Of a stretch of 13,625 bases of DNA, positions 1-6,662 are shown piece after piece. Both the position numbers and the translations under genes were made by a program. Position 1 is the stretch's first letter. Every line of letters begins with the position of its first letter. The notes beneath the pieces were generated by a model that was not told the DNA's origin, made no database searches, and saw only the letters and a list, made by a program, of their open reading frames with translations. Source of the DNA: UBA1049 sp964525815 (GTDB lineage Bacteria > Bacillota > Clostridia > Oscillospirales > CAG-382); the NCBI GenBank assembly GCA_964525815.1, contig CAZGJQ010000051.1, positions 1-13,625 on the forward strand, given 5' to 3'.

Positions 1-216
1 AGGGAACATGCTCGTATAAAAAACGAAACACTCATGTTTCAGGCAGTAGGAGCTACGTTTGCTCTTGGTGAAGCGACCGCAAAATCAATTCAAACAGGTA
101 AACCCAACGGTGAGCTTTCAGCAGCACTATCATACGCACAGAAAATCAAACACGAACATAAGGATTTTGTTATTGAATTAGGCATACAGAATCTTTACAC
201 AACGAAAGGAGCATGA
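1..216 (+). CDS. partial phage protein, C-terminal end only (unknown function)
   Basis: The reading frame is open from the first base of the window to a TGA at 214-216, so this is the 3' end of a gene that starts outside. An internal ATG at 34 has no ribosome binding site before it, so a start there is unlikely. The visible 71 residues are soluble, rather Lys/Ala-rich and probably helical, with no motif I recognise. The stop overlaps an ATG of the holin frame (ATGA at 213-216), and all following genes are holin, endolysin and lysis-associated proteins, so it is most likely the last gene before a phage lysis cassette. I do not assign a function. Confidence 0.55.
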   Translation, partial: REHARIKNETLMFQAVGATFALGEATAKSIQTGKPNGELSAALSYAQKIKHEHKDFVIELGIQNLYTTKGA

Positions 217-221
217 TTATC

Positions 222-500
222 ATGGATTTTGGAATACCTTCGGTGGCGGCAATAGTCGTCATATGTTTTTTAGTAGCACAAGCGGTGAAGAACACACAGC
301 TCGACAATAAATGGCTGCCGGTAATCGCTGGAGCAATAGGAGGCATACTCGGAATACCCGCAATGCTCTCCATTCCAGACTTTCCCGCAGCAGATCCGAT
401 TACCGCAGTCGCAATCGGCATTGTTTCGGGCTTGGCTGCGACAGGTGTACATCAGATTTATAAGCAGCTTACAGATGACAAAAATGAGGAGAGCGGATAA
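222..500 (+). CDS. phage holin, Hol44-like (Phage_holin_5_2 type)
   Basis: A 92-residue membrane protein that would form the membrane lesion letting the downstream endolysin reach the cell wall. Three hydrophobic stretches are visible at about residues 8-22, 31-50 and 58-75, followed by a charged tail rich in Lys, Asp and Glu. The middle block LDNKWLPV, the PDFPAAD segment and IVSGLAATGVHQIYKQL match what I remember of the Hol44 holin family. I prefer the ATG at 222 to the one at 213 because the ribosome binding site AAAGGA (205-210) is 11 bases before 222 but only 2 before 213, and family members begin near MDFG. The gene ends in TAATG, overlapping the endolysin start by one base, so the two are translationally coupled. 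Confidence 0.85.
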   Translation: MDFGIPSVAAIVVICFLVAQAVKNTQLDNKWLPVIAGAIGGILGIPAMLSIPDFPAADPITAVAIGIVSGLAATGVHQIYKQLTDDKNEESG

Positions 501-1336
501 TGGCTATTAAAATCATGCTTGATGCCGGGCATTACGGGCTGTATAACCGCAGCCCGGTAGTACCCGAGTACTGGGAAAGCCAAGCGATGTGGAAGCTACA
601 CTTCATGCTCAAGGCAGAGCTGGAAAAGTACGGCTTCGAGGTTAGTGAGACCAGGACCGAGCAGGAGGTGGATCTTGAGGTAACACGTCGAGGGAGGCTG
701 GCGAAGGACTACAATCTTTTAATATCCCTGCACAGCAACGCAGCAAGCACTGAGAGCGTGGATAGACCTGTGGGAATCTATCAGGTGCAACAGGAAAATA
801 GCACCATAGCCAAAGCATCAATGGAGGTTGCGGAGCTGCTGGCAAAAACAGTAGCAACTGTTATGGATACCAACGATCCTCCAAAGCAGTATGAGCGACT
901 GTCCTCATCCGACCGTAATAAAGACGGTGTTCTTAATGATAATTACTACGGCATACTTCACGGTGCATGGATGGTTGAAACCGCAGCTGTAATACTTGAG
1001 CACAGCTTCCACACCAACAAGAGAGCTGCGGAGTGGCTCCTCGATGACGCTAACCTTCAGCAGCTCGCAGTAGCGGAGGCAAGGGAGCTCGCTCATTACT
1101 ACGGTATGCTGCCCGGACAGCGGTTAAAAGGGGATGTCAACGGTGACGGAAAAATCAACTCTTTAGATTATCTTATGGCGAAAAGAATATTCCTTGGCAC
1201 TTACGAGCCCACCGCAGAGCAGTTCTGGGCGGCTGATGTTGACGGAGACGGCTTTGTGGGAGCAAGGGACTACCTCGAAATAAAGCGCCATGCGTTAGGT
1301 TCGCACACAATAACTCAACCGAAGGAGGGTACATAA
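500..1336 (+). CDS. phage endolysin: N-acetylmuramoyl-L-alanine amidase (Amidase_3) with C-terminal dockerin-like module
   Basis: A 278-residue protein that should cleave the bond between N-acetylmuramic acid and L-alanine in peptidoglycan. Residues 1-200 are an Amidase_3 domain: zinc ligands H11 (DAGHYG), E26 and H78 (SLHSNA), and catalytic E167 (ILEHSFHTN). Residues 211-268 form a dockerin type I-like pair of calcium loops, DVNGDGKINSLD at 212-223 and DVDGDGFVGARD at 246-257, each followed by a helix with Lys/Arg. Known cellulosomal dockerins bind cohesins; in an endolysin the module may serve in wall binding or oligomerisation instead (inference). There is no signal peptide, as expected for a holin-released enzyme. 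The gene overlaps holin upstream and the LysM gene downstream by one base each (TAATG). Confidence 0.9.
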   Translation: MAIKIMLDAGHYGLYNRSPVVPEYWESQAMWKLHFMLKAELEKYGFEVSETRTEQEVDLEVTRRGRLAKDYNLLISLHSNAASTESVDRPVGIYQVQQENSTIAKASMEVAELLAKTVATVMDTNDPPKQYERLSSSDRNKDGVLNDNYYGILHGAWMVETAAVILEHSFHTNKRAAEWLLDDANLQQLAVAEARELAHYYGMLPGQRLKGDVNGDGKINSLDYLMAKRIFLGTYEPTAEQFWAADVDGDGFVGARDYLEIKRHALGSHTITQPKEGT

Positions 1337-1539
1337 TGGCAAAGGAAAAGTCCGCATCTGTTGAAAAAGAGGACAAGCCGAAATACAGGACGCATATCGC
1401 TCAGAAGGGTGACACACTTCATAAAATCGCCGGTAAGTATCTCGGCAACACATCGAGGTACAAGGAAATAGTGGAAATCAACAAGCTGCCGAACGACACA
1501 ATAAGAATAGGTCAGCGGTTGAAGCTCCCGGAAAGTTAG
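1336..1539 (+). CDS. small LysM-domain protein of the phage lysis cassette
   Basis: A 67-residue protein consisting of a charged N-terminal leader (residues 1-16, Lys/Glu-rich) and one LysM domain (about 17-65). The domain shows the usual opening Y-x-x-x-x-G-D-T-L-x-x-I-A, the central EIVEINKL and the closing IRIGQRLKLP. LysM domains bind N-acetylglucosamine-containing glycans such as peptidoglycan. A strong ribosome binding site (AAGGAGGG, 1322-1329) precedes the ATG, which overlaps the endolysin stop. It has no signal peptide, so it probably acts together with the endolysin as a separate wall-targeting subunit, or is a small tail-associated LysM protein. The first idea fits the position better, but both are inference. 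Confidence 0.8.
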   Translation: MAKEKSASVEKEDKPKYRTHIAQKGDTLHKIAGKYLGNTSRYKEIVEINKLPNDTIRIGQRLKLPES

Positions 1540-1554
1540 GAGGAGATATTCTAA

Positions 1555-1893
1555 ATGACGACATTATTCTTAGCAATCAGCCTCATAATATTAATAACGG
1601 TCAACATAGTTCTGGGCAGCATTACGGCGATGTTCAGCGGAGAGTTTGACTGGCGTCGCTTCAGGACAGGCATATTAAAGGGCTTTGTTATTTTCCTATG
1701 CCTCGGGCTGGTATACCTCGCCGGTTGGCTCAGCCCAGATATAATTGCTTTCGAGGTGACAGGACAAACCGTTAACTTAATGCAGGCTACATATTTAGTT
1801 GTTTTAGCGGGCTATATATACTACGGCACGAACGTCATAACAAAATATTACAATATACTCACTGGCGGGAGTAAAGAGAAGCCGCCCGACTAA
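1555..1893 (+). CDS. three-helix phage membrane protein, possible second holin or antiholin
   Basis: A 112-residue protein with hydrophobic segments at about residues 3-23, 43-62 and 76-95, separated by a basic loop (DWRRFRTGILKG) and ending in a charged tail (GGSKEKPPD). I do not recognise a named family. Size, topology and location directly after holin, endolysin and LysM genes suggest a lysis-related membrane protein such as a second holin, an antiholin or a superinfection-exclusion factor (inference). The ribosome binding site AGGAGG (1538-1543) lies 11 bases before the ATG and overlaps the stop region of the LysM gene. It is the last gene before a terminator at 1941. Confidence 0.7.
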   Translation: MTTLFLAISLIILITVNIVLGSITAMFSGEFDWRRFRTGILKGFVIFLCLGLVYLAGWLSPDIIAFEVTGQTVNLMQATYLVVLAGYIYYGTNVITKYYNILTGGSKEKPPD

Positions 1894-1940
1894 TTATTTA
1901 ACAAACACCTTTCATTTTTTCATCCTTTCTTTGCAAAGAG

Positions 1941-1966
1941 GGCTCGGCTTCGGCTGAGCCTTTTTT
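1941..1966 (+). terminator. intrinsic terminator ending the phage lysis operon
   Basis: Arms GGCTCGGC (1941-1948) and GCTGAGCC (1953-1960, one G-T pair) close a TTCG tetraloop and are followed by six T. It lies 47 bases after the last phage gene and should end transcription of the holin-endolysin cassette. Confidence 0.9.
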
Positions 1967-2009
1967 GTTTTTTAGTGACGTATTTCTGACGTACTAAAGG
2001 TGGGTTTTT

Positions 2010-2048
2010 ATGGGTCAAAACGGGGTAGAACACGTTTTGCGCATGTAA
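2010..2048 (+). other. 12-codon ORF with good ribosome binding site; possible cut-off 5' end of a phage gene
   Basis: A ribosome binding site-like AAAGGTGG (1996-2003) sits six bases before an ATG that opens a frame of only 12 codons (MGQNGVEHVLRM) closed by TAA at 2046-2048. Directly upstream, TGACGTA occurs twice (1976-1982 and 1987-1993), 11 bases apart and flanked by TTAGT and ACTAA, which resembles an operator. The position, between the prophage terminator and the tRNA, suggests either a leader peptide or the first codons of a phage gene separated from its body by integration. It may also be chance. Confidence 0.3.
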
Positions 2049-2060
2049 ATAAAAGAAAAC

Positions 2061-2107
2061 AAAAAACCTTGAAACATACTGCAAATACAGTGCATTCAAG
2101 GTTTTTT
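2061..2107 (-). terminator. bidirectional terminator after tRNA-Thr
   Basis: A perfect 13-bp inverted repeat (2061-2073 with 2095-2107) has A-runs on one side and T-runs on the other, so it can end transcription in both directions. On the - strand it begins four bases after the tRNA CCA end and is the natural end of the tRNA transcript. On the + strand it backs up the phage terminator. Confidence 0.85.
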
Positions 2108-2111
2108 CTTA

Positions 2112-2186
2112 TGGAGCTGGTGGAGGGACTTGAACCCTCGACCTGTTGATTACGAATCAACTGCTCTACCTCTGAGCCACACCAGC
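2112..2186 (-). tRNA. tRNA-Thr (anticodon CGU)
   Basis: On the - strand the sequence folds into a full cloverleaf: acceptor arms GCTGGTG and CACCAGC, D-arm with GGTAGAGC, anticodon stem GTTGA/TCAAC around the loop TTCGTAA (anticodon CGT, reading ACG), and a T-arm GAGGG-TTCAAGT-CCCTC. The discriminator is U and the terminal CCA is encoded. The prophage lies against its 3' end, the usual side for integration into tRNA genes. A consensus promoter at 2305-2333 and a terminator at 2061-2107 bracket the gene. Confidence 0.97.
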
Positions 2187-2239
2187 ACAAGCATAAAAAA
2201 CACAGAACAGAAAAGAATATATCCCTAAGCGCTGAATAA

Positions 2240-2277
2240 CAGAGGTAGAGCATCTCTACACTCTGAGCCACACCAGC
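2240..2277 (-). pseudogene. collapsed 5' copy of tRNA-Thr with inverted D-arm
   Basis: The first 17 bases of the tRNA-Thr (acceptor 5' arm and first half of the D-arm) recur exactly at 2261-2277, in the same orientation, 91 bases upstream of the real gene. After this the copy does not continue as a tRNA. It runs into an inverted copy of its own D-arm, giving an 11-bp hairpin (2240-2250 with 2254-2265, one bulged base). It sits about 20 bases after the predicted transcription start, exactly where a first tRNA of an operon would be, so it is transcribed in the tRNA leader. Confidence 0.75.
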
Positions 2278-2304
2278 GTTTTCTGCTTAAAAATGACCTT
2301 AGGC

Positions 2305-2333
2305 ATTATAGCAGATTGCTCAGCGGTTGTCAA
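2305..2333 (-). promoter_or_regulatory. consensus sigma-A promoter for tRNA-Thr
   Basis: Read on the - strand: TTGACA (2333-2328), a 17-base spacer ending in TGC, then TATAAT (2310-2305). This is a full consensus match with an extended -10. It overlaps the last codons of cca and points at the tRNA remnant and tRNA-Thr; transcription would start near 2298. Confidence 0.9.
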
Positions 2334-3477
2334 TGCCTTTTGCGGCGTTGATAAGCGCTTCTTTTTTGTTCTCAAGGTCTCCGTTAATTACATTGTCCAG
2401 CAGCTTTGAAAGCACCCTTCCTACATCCACGCCCGAGAAACCCAAGGCGGCAATATCACTCCCGTTAACCGCAAGATTGCTAAGCGAATAGCATTCGCCG
2501 CTGTTACAGACCTTTTTTACTCGTTCGTATGAACCCTTTTCGTCATGAAACAGCTCCCGAAAAAGTGCAATATCCAATGCATTTTTACCGGAAACACACA
2601 GCAGCTGCTTAACATTCGAAATGCCTTCGGGAATGGGACGGCTGTCTGCCAATAAAAGAACCTTTTTTACGGTATAGTTATCCGCCTTAAGCCGACGCAG
2701 CGCAATGCAGGCATCCTCTCCGCTGCCAAAGAGAGCAGCTAAGCGAAAGAGTGGAGTATCAAGGGGTGTTATGTCCTTTTTAGGCAGCTTCATCTCCGGC
2801 ATTATATGTGAAAAAATTAAAAAATACTCCCTAAGCACCGAGTCGAAAAAGTCCCCTCCCAGCATATTCATAAGCTCATGAAAAATTCTCTCCACTGCAA
2901 TCCTACGTAGCAAATGAGAATATAGAGTCATTGCGTTTTTGGTATCGTGTTCGATATTGAATCCCAGAACCGAAGCAAACCGCAACGCTCTCATAATACG
3001 GAGCGCATCCTCCGAGAAGCGTTTTACCGGGTCTCCGACAGCTCTGATAATTCGTCGGTTAAGGTCCGCTTGCCCTCCGAACAGGTCTACAAGCCCGCTT
3101 TTTGCTGAGTAGGCGAGTGCATTAATCGTAAAATCCCGCCTTTTCAGATCCTCCTCGAGCGAAGCAGTAAAGGATACCCTATCAGGACGGCGGTTATCCG
3201 AATACAGGCCTTCGGTACGGAAGGTGGTTATTTCATATGGAATATTCTCAATTATAAGGGTAACCGTGCCGTGCTTAATTCCGGTTTCAATTACGGGATA
3301 ATCCTTAAAAATATCCTTGACCTGACCGGGCATGGCATCGGTCGAAATATCAATGTCATGTGTTTTCCTGCCGAGCAGCAGGTCACGCAGCGAACCTCCC
3401 ACCACATAAGCGGAAAACCCCGCTTCTTGGAGCTCTTTTAAAATGTATTCAGTTTTTTTGTCAAGAGCGATAAGCAT
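2320..3477 (-). CDS. cca: CCA tRNA nucleotidyltransferase (class II CCA-adding enzyme)
   Basis: A 385-residue cytosolic enzyme that builds or repairs the 3'-terminal CCA of tRNAs from CTP and ATP. The nucleotidyltransferase head shows GGSLRDLLLGR (27-37), the metal-binding pair D41-x-D43, GTVT (70-73), EITTFR (82-87) and RRDFTINA (113-120). The neck shows RFSEDALRIMRALRFA (153-168), which selects the incoming base in this class. The C-terminal body is rather short, so the protein lies at the low end of the family range. I chose the ATG at 3477 because GGAG (3487-3484) stands six bases before it; an upstream in-frame GTG at 3489 has no ribosome binding site. tRNA-Thr follows on the same strand, and its promoter lies inside the 3' end of this gene. 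Confidence 0.95.
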   Translation of the reverse strand: MLIALDKKTEYILKELQEAGFSAYVVGGSLRDLLLGRKTHDIDISTDAMPGQVKDIFKDYPVIETGIKHGTVTLIIENIPYEITTFRTEGLYSDNRRPDRVSFTASLEEDLKRRDFTINALAYSAKSGLVDLFGGQADLNRRIIRAVGDPVKRFSEDALRIMRALRFASVLGFNIEHDTKNAMTLYSHLLRRIAVERIFHELMNMLGGDFFDSVLREYFLIFSHIMPEMKLPKKDITPLDTPLFRLAALFGSGEDACIALRRLKADNYTVKKVLLLADSRPIPEGISNVKQLLCVSGKNALDIALFRELFHDEKGSYERVKKVCNSGECYSLSNLAVNGSDIAALGFSGVDVGRVLSKLLDNVINGDLENKKEALINAAKGIDNR

Positions 3478-3540
3478 TATAGTCTCCACGATTTTTTTGT
3501 TGTTATCTGTTCCGCTATAAAAAACTGACTTGCTCTTATA

Positions 3541-3570
3541 ATTATATCATATATTAATAAAAATTAGCAA
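3541..3570 (-). promoter_or_regulatory. candidate promoter of cca
   Basis: On the - strand TTGCTA (3570-3565), an 18-base spacer and TATAAT (3546-3541), about 64 bases before the cca start codon. The -10 is perfect and the -35 is moderate. Confidence 0.5.
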
Positions 3571-3619
3571 GAAGCAATGCGGTAAAAAGCAATTATCGCT
3601 CTTGTTTTTTTTCTGTAAT

Positions 3620-3648
3620 GTATTTTAGCTTGCCTTATTACATAAATA
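3620..3648 (+). promoter_or_regulatory. weak sigma-E-like promoter candidate upstream of the first GHL10 gene
   Basis: GTATTTT (3620-3626), 14 bases, then CATAAATA (3641-3648), compared with the mother-cell sigma-E pattern KMATATT-N14-CATACAMT: five of seven and five of eight positions fit, and the spacing is right. The start codon follows only 12-21 bases later, which is tight. I see no better promoter between 3490 and 3660. Confidence 0.25.
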
Positions 3649-3660
3649 TGCAATGGGTGG

Positions 3661-4956
3661 GTGATTGTTTTGAAACGGAATAAGCTGCTTGCTCTGGGTA
3701 TTGTGCTTTGCTTTTTGTTTTCCTGCTGTGCCGGAGCGAGAGAGAATATTGAAGCGGTAAGTGAGGGTATAAGCATGTATTCGGAGGAAAGCGAGGCTGC
3801 GGAAGCGACTACCATTAATTATGATTATATCAGGGGAATATGGGTATCTCAGTTTGATATGCACTATGTTTATTGCGACAAAGGCGTTCAACGGGATGAG
3901 GAGAGCTACACCGCTCTGATAAAAACCATGCTGGCAAATATAAAAAGGGATAACTTCAACACGGTTTATCTTCAGCTGCGTCCAAACGGCGACAGTATGT
4001 ACGATTCTGCTCTTTTCCCTGTTTCAAGGTATATAAGCGGAGCATACGGAGGGGATATTGAATACGATGCGGTGAAAATATTTATAGAGCATGCTCATGC
4101 ACTCGGTATTTCGGTTCAGGGCTGGATAAATCCCCTTCGGTTGATGACGGTAAAGGAAATGGAGGTCATAGACGACCGATTCCAAATAAAAAAATGGTAC
4201 TTGCAAAACAACGGCAGGGTTGTGAATGTGGACGGAAGACTGTATCTTAACCCCGCCTATGACGAGGTTAGGCAGCTTATTGTAGACGGAGCAGCCGAAA
4301 TTATGGAGCGGTTCGAAATAGACGGAATACATATGGACGACTATTTTTATCCCACGACAGAAGCATACTTTGACATTGATGCTTTCTGGGAGAGCGGATA
4401 TGACGACCTTGGTGAATTCAGGCGTGGTAATATAAATTTGTTGGTGAAGGGGTTGTATGAAGCGGTAAAAGAGGCTGACCGAACCGCACTGTACGGAATT
4501 TCCCCTGCGGGTAACCTTAACTCGCTTCGTAATTATTATTATGCGGATGTTTTCCTTTGGTGCTCGGAGAGCGGATATATTGACTATATTTTACCGCAGC
4601 TCTATTATGGATTCCTTAACAGGAGCTGTCCGTTTGATAAGACGCTGTCCGATTGGGCTGCTATTGTAACCGAGCCGGATATAAAGCTTATTATCGGTTT
4701 ATGCGCCTACAAGACCGTTATGGCGGCTTCGGGTGAGATTGATGCCTTTGCCGGAACCGAGGAGGGGAAAAACGAATGGATTAACAGCAAGGACATATTG
4801 AGCCGCAGTCTTTTAGAGGTGTATAACGAGGAAAAAGCGAGCGGGTATTGCTTCTTTTGCTATCAGTATCTGTATGATGTGCTAACCGGTGAGCATAATC
4901 CCGCTTTTGCGGAGGAAAGACAAAACATCGGGGAGTTGTTATACTTTATTAATTGA
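3661..4956 (+). CDS. family 10-like glycoside hydrolase (GHL10/DUF187), probable lipoprotein
   Basis: A 431-residue exported protein of the GHL10 family (YngK-like), predicted TIM-barrel glycosidases whose natural substrate is mostly unknown; cell-wall or other glycans are likely. A basic N-terminus, a hydrophobic stretch (about residues 9-20) and LFSCC (19-23) suggest a lipoprotein signal with a slightly unusual lipobox. The catalytic domain begins at IRGIWVSQFD and shows the family blocks GWINPLRLMT, RLYLNPAYDEVRQLI, DGIHMDDYFYP (221-231, with the Asp pair 226-227) and GISPAGN. The GTG at 3661 directly follows GGGTGG, so the real start may be TTG at 3670. The next gene is a paralog with the same blocks throughout, indicating tandem duplication. 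Expression timing is unknown. Confidence 0.88.
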   Translation: MIVLKRNKLLALGIVLCFLFSCCAGARENIEAVSEGISMYSEESEAAEATTINYDYIRGIWVSQFDMHYVYCDKGVQRDEESYTALIKTMLANIKRDNFNTVYLQLRPNGDSMYDSALFPVSRYISGAYGGDIEYDAVKIFIEHAHALGISVQGWINPLRLMTVKEMEVIDDRFQIKKWYLQNNGRVVNVDGRLYLNPAYDEVRQLIVDGAAEIMERFEIDGIHMDDYFYPTTEAYFDIDAFWESGYDDLGEFRRGNINLLVKGLYEAVKEADRTALYGISPAGNLNSLRNYYYADVFLWCSESGYIDYILPQLYYGFLNRSCPFDKTLSDWAAIVTEPDIKLIIGLCAYKTVMAASGEIDAFAGTEEGKNEWINSKDILSRSLLEVYNEEKASGYCFFCYQYLYDVLTGEHNPAFAEERQNIGELLYFIN

Positions 4957-4981
4957 CTTATATTTGCTTTAATGCTAAAAT
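4953..4981 (+). promoter_or_regulatory. strong extended -10 promoter of the second GHL10 gene
   Basis: TTGACT (4953-4958), a 17-base spacer ending in TGC, and TAAAAT (4976-4981). The -35 contains the TGA stop codon of the preceding gene. Transcription would start near 4988, giving a leader of about 65 bases, so the second paralog can be expressed independently. Confidence 0.8.
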
Positions 4982-5053
4982 ATAACACATAGAGAGAGTT
5001 TTAAAATGAAGTGATGCTTGATTCTTTATCCTGGCTTATTATGGAGGTAAAAA

Positions 5054-6523
5054 ATGACCCGGAGTACAAAAAAAACAGGTAATAAAACCGGAATAATAGT
5101 ACTGCTGTTATATATCGGTTTAATATTTTTATTACTGGCAGCCTGCGGTGCGGGAGACGATATAAGTGGAGACAGCTCGGATATTACCGAGAGTACCGAA
5201 AACAGGGAAAACAGCGAAAACAGCACGCAATCGGAGGAGAGCGAGATCAGCAACGGCACAAGCACCTCGGACGAGAGCCAAATATCGGAAGAGAGCAGTA
5301 CATATGAGAGCAGTGCTCCGTCCGAGAGCAGTTCGGAGGAGAGCAGCGCTCCGTCCGAAAGCGAGGATGAGAGCAAGGATCCGCCCGTAAAGGAGGATTA
5401 TATGAAGGGAATGTGGGTCTCGCAGTTTGATATGCAGTCTGTATACCTTGACGGCGGTGTGCAGAGGAGCAAGGCAAGCTTCACCTCTATGGTAAACACT
5501 ATAGTTTCAAACATAAAAAAAGACGGCTTCAACACCGTGTTTTTGCAGATGCGCCCGTACGGGGACAGCTTCTATATAAGTGAATACTATCCCGTATCCC
5601 GTTTTGTGGCGGGAAGCTACGGGAGCAGCATTAGCTATGATCCGATAGAGATTTTTATCGACAGGGCAAACGCCGCAGGATTGTCTGTTCACGGGTGGAT
5701 AAACCCGCTTAGGCTTATGACCCCCGCAGAGATGAGCTCGGTAGGCAGTGAGTTTCTTGTCAAGCAATGGTACACCGCCGGAGGCGAAAGGGTGGTGGAG
5801 GTTAACGGCAGACTATACCTTAACCCCGCCTACCCCGAGGCGAGGGAGCTGATAGCGGACGGAGCGGCGGAGATTCTGAGAAAATACAATGTGGACGGAA
5901 TACATATAGACGATTATTTCTATCCCACCTCCGCACTGTCCTTTGACGCTGCTTCCTATGCGGAGAGCGGGTTTGGCTCGCTGGTTGCCTTCCGTGAGAA
6001 TAACATAAACCTTTTGGTAAAAGGACTGTATGATGCGGTTCACACGACCGATTCCGATGCCGTGTTCGGTGTTTCACCTGCCGGAAATATCGCAACCGTG
6101 CGGGTGAATCATTATGTGGATGTTGAAAAGTGGTGCAGCGAGGACGGCTATTTGGATTACATACTCCCTCAGATTTATTTCGGATTTTTGCACGGCTCCT
6201 GTCCGTTTGACGGAATGGTGGACGCCTGGTCTGCCATAGTAACCAATCCGAAGGTCAAGTATTATGTGGGCATGAGCGGGGGAAACGCATTCGGAGCCTA
6301 TAACGGCGCAATCAGTACCTGGGCCGGTACAGAGGCTGGCAAATACGAATGGATAAACAACACGGATGTATTGAAGCGTTCGTTTGAATACATTTTCGCG
6401 GACGATACGGTAGACGGCTATGTGTTTTTCTGTTATCAGTACCTTTACAGCCCGACAAACGGAACTCCGGTTATTAACCGTCAGGAGGAATATGATAATT
6501 TTATTGGGGTGATATTAAGTTAA
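5054..6523 (+). CDS. family 10-like glycoside hydrolase (GHL10/DUF187) lipoprotein with long Ser/Glu linker
   Basis: A 489-residue exported protein. Residues 1-31 are a lipoprotein signal: basic start (RSTKKTGNK), hydrophobic core 14-28 and lipobox LAAC with lipidated C31. Residues 32-113 are a low-complexity, acidic Ser/Glu linker containing the repeated unit SSAPSES (86-92 and again 97-103), which should hold the enzyme away from the membrane within the wall layer. The GHL10 domain runs from about 116 to the end with GWINPLRLMT, RLYLNPAYPEARELI, DGIHIDDYFYP (281-291, Asp pair 286-287) and GVSPAGN. It is a paralog of the gene upstream, which lacks the linker. The start is well set by GGAGG (5043-5047) six bases before the ATG. 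It has its own promoter at 4953-4981 and a terminator at 6538. Confidence 0.9.
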   Translation: MTRSTKKTGNKTGIIVLLLYIGLIFLLLAACGAGDDISGDSSDITESTENRENSENSTQSEESEISNGTSTSDESQISEESSTYESSAPSESSSEESSAPSESEDESKDPPVKEDYMKGMWVSQFDMQSVYLDGGVQRSKASFTSMVNTIVSNIKKDGFNTVFLQMRPYGDSFYISEYYPVSRFVAGSYGSSISYDPIEIFIDRANAAGLSVHGWINPLRLMTPAEMSSVGSEFLVKQWYTAGGERVVEVNGRLYLNPAYPEARELIADGAAEILRKYNVDGIHIDDYFYPTSALSFDAASYAESGFGSLVAFRENNINLLVKGLYDAVHTTDSDAVFGVSPAGNIATVRVNHYVDVEKWCSEDGYLDYILPQIYFGFLHGSCPFDGMVDAWSAIVTNPKVKYYVGMSGGNAFGAYNGAISTWAGTEAGKYEWINNTDVLKRSFEYIFADDTVDGYVFFCYQYLYSPTNGTPVINRQEEYDNFIGVILS

Positions 6524-6537
6524 CTATGTATATAATT

Positions 6538-6570
6538 ACCGTCCGGTGCTGTCCGGGCGGTGATTTTTGC
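6538..6570 (+). terminator. intrinsic terminator after the second GHL10 gene
   Basis: Stem ACCGTCCGG (6538-6546) with CCGGGCGGT (6553-6561), nine pairs including one G-T, loop of six, then GATTTTT. It separates the glycosidase unit from the LytTR unit. Confidence 0.8.
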
Positions 6571-6609
6571 ATTTTAACACCGAATATATGCAGTTCAATA
6601 TGTCAGGAC

Positions 6610-6638
6610 TTGAATACTGATGACAAATTTAATATAAT
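6610..6638 (+). promoter_or_regulatory. sigma-A promoter of the LytTR-DUF3021 operon
   Basis: TTGAAT (6610-6615), 17 bases, TATAAT (6633-6638); the ribosome binding site AGGAGGG (6651-6657) follows. The predicted leader is only about 20 bases. Confidence 0.75.
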
Positions 6639-6662
6639 ATTAACAGCAAAAGGAGGGTTAAT

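Noticed and set aside
2008..2271. 87-codon - strand frame spanning the tRNA
   Set aside because: It runs through tRNA-Thr and its terminator and cannot be a protein gene.
5014..5082. 22-codon ORF overlapping the start of the second GHL10 gene
   Set aside because: No ribosome binding site, and the overlap is better explained by the strong GGAGG site that serves the ATG at 5054.
5026..5376. Ser/Leu-rich 116-codon frame on the - strand
   Set aside because: Produced by the low-complexity Ser/Glu linker codons of the GHL10 gene read in reverse.
5160..5400. Repeated Ser/Glu codons considered as a CRISPR or satellite array
   Set aside because: The repeats are short, in frame and irregular, and encode a protein linker; there are no spacers of constant length.
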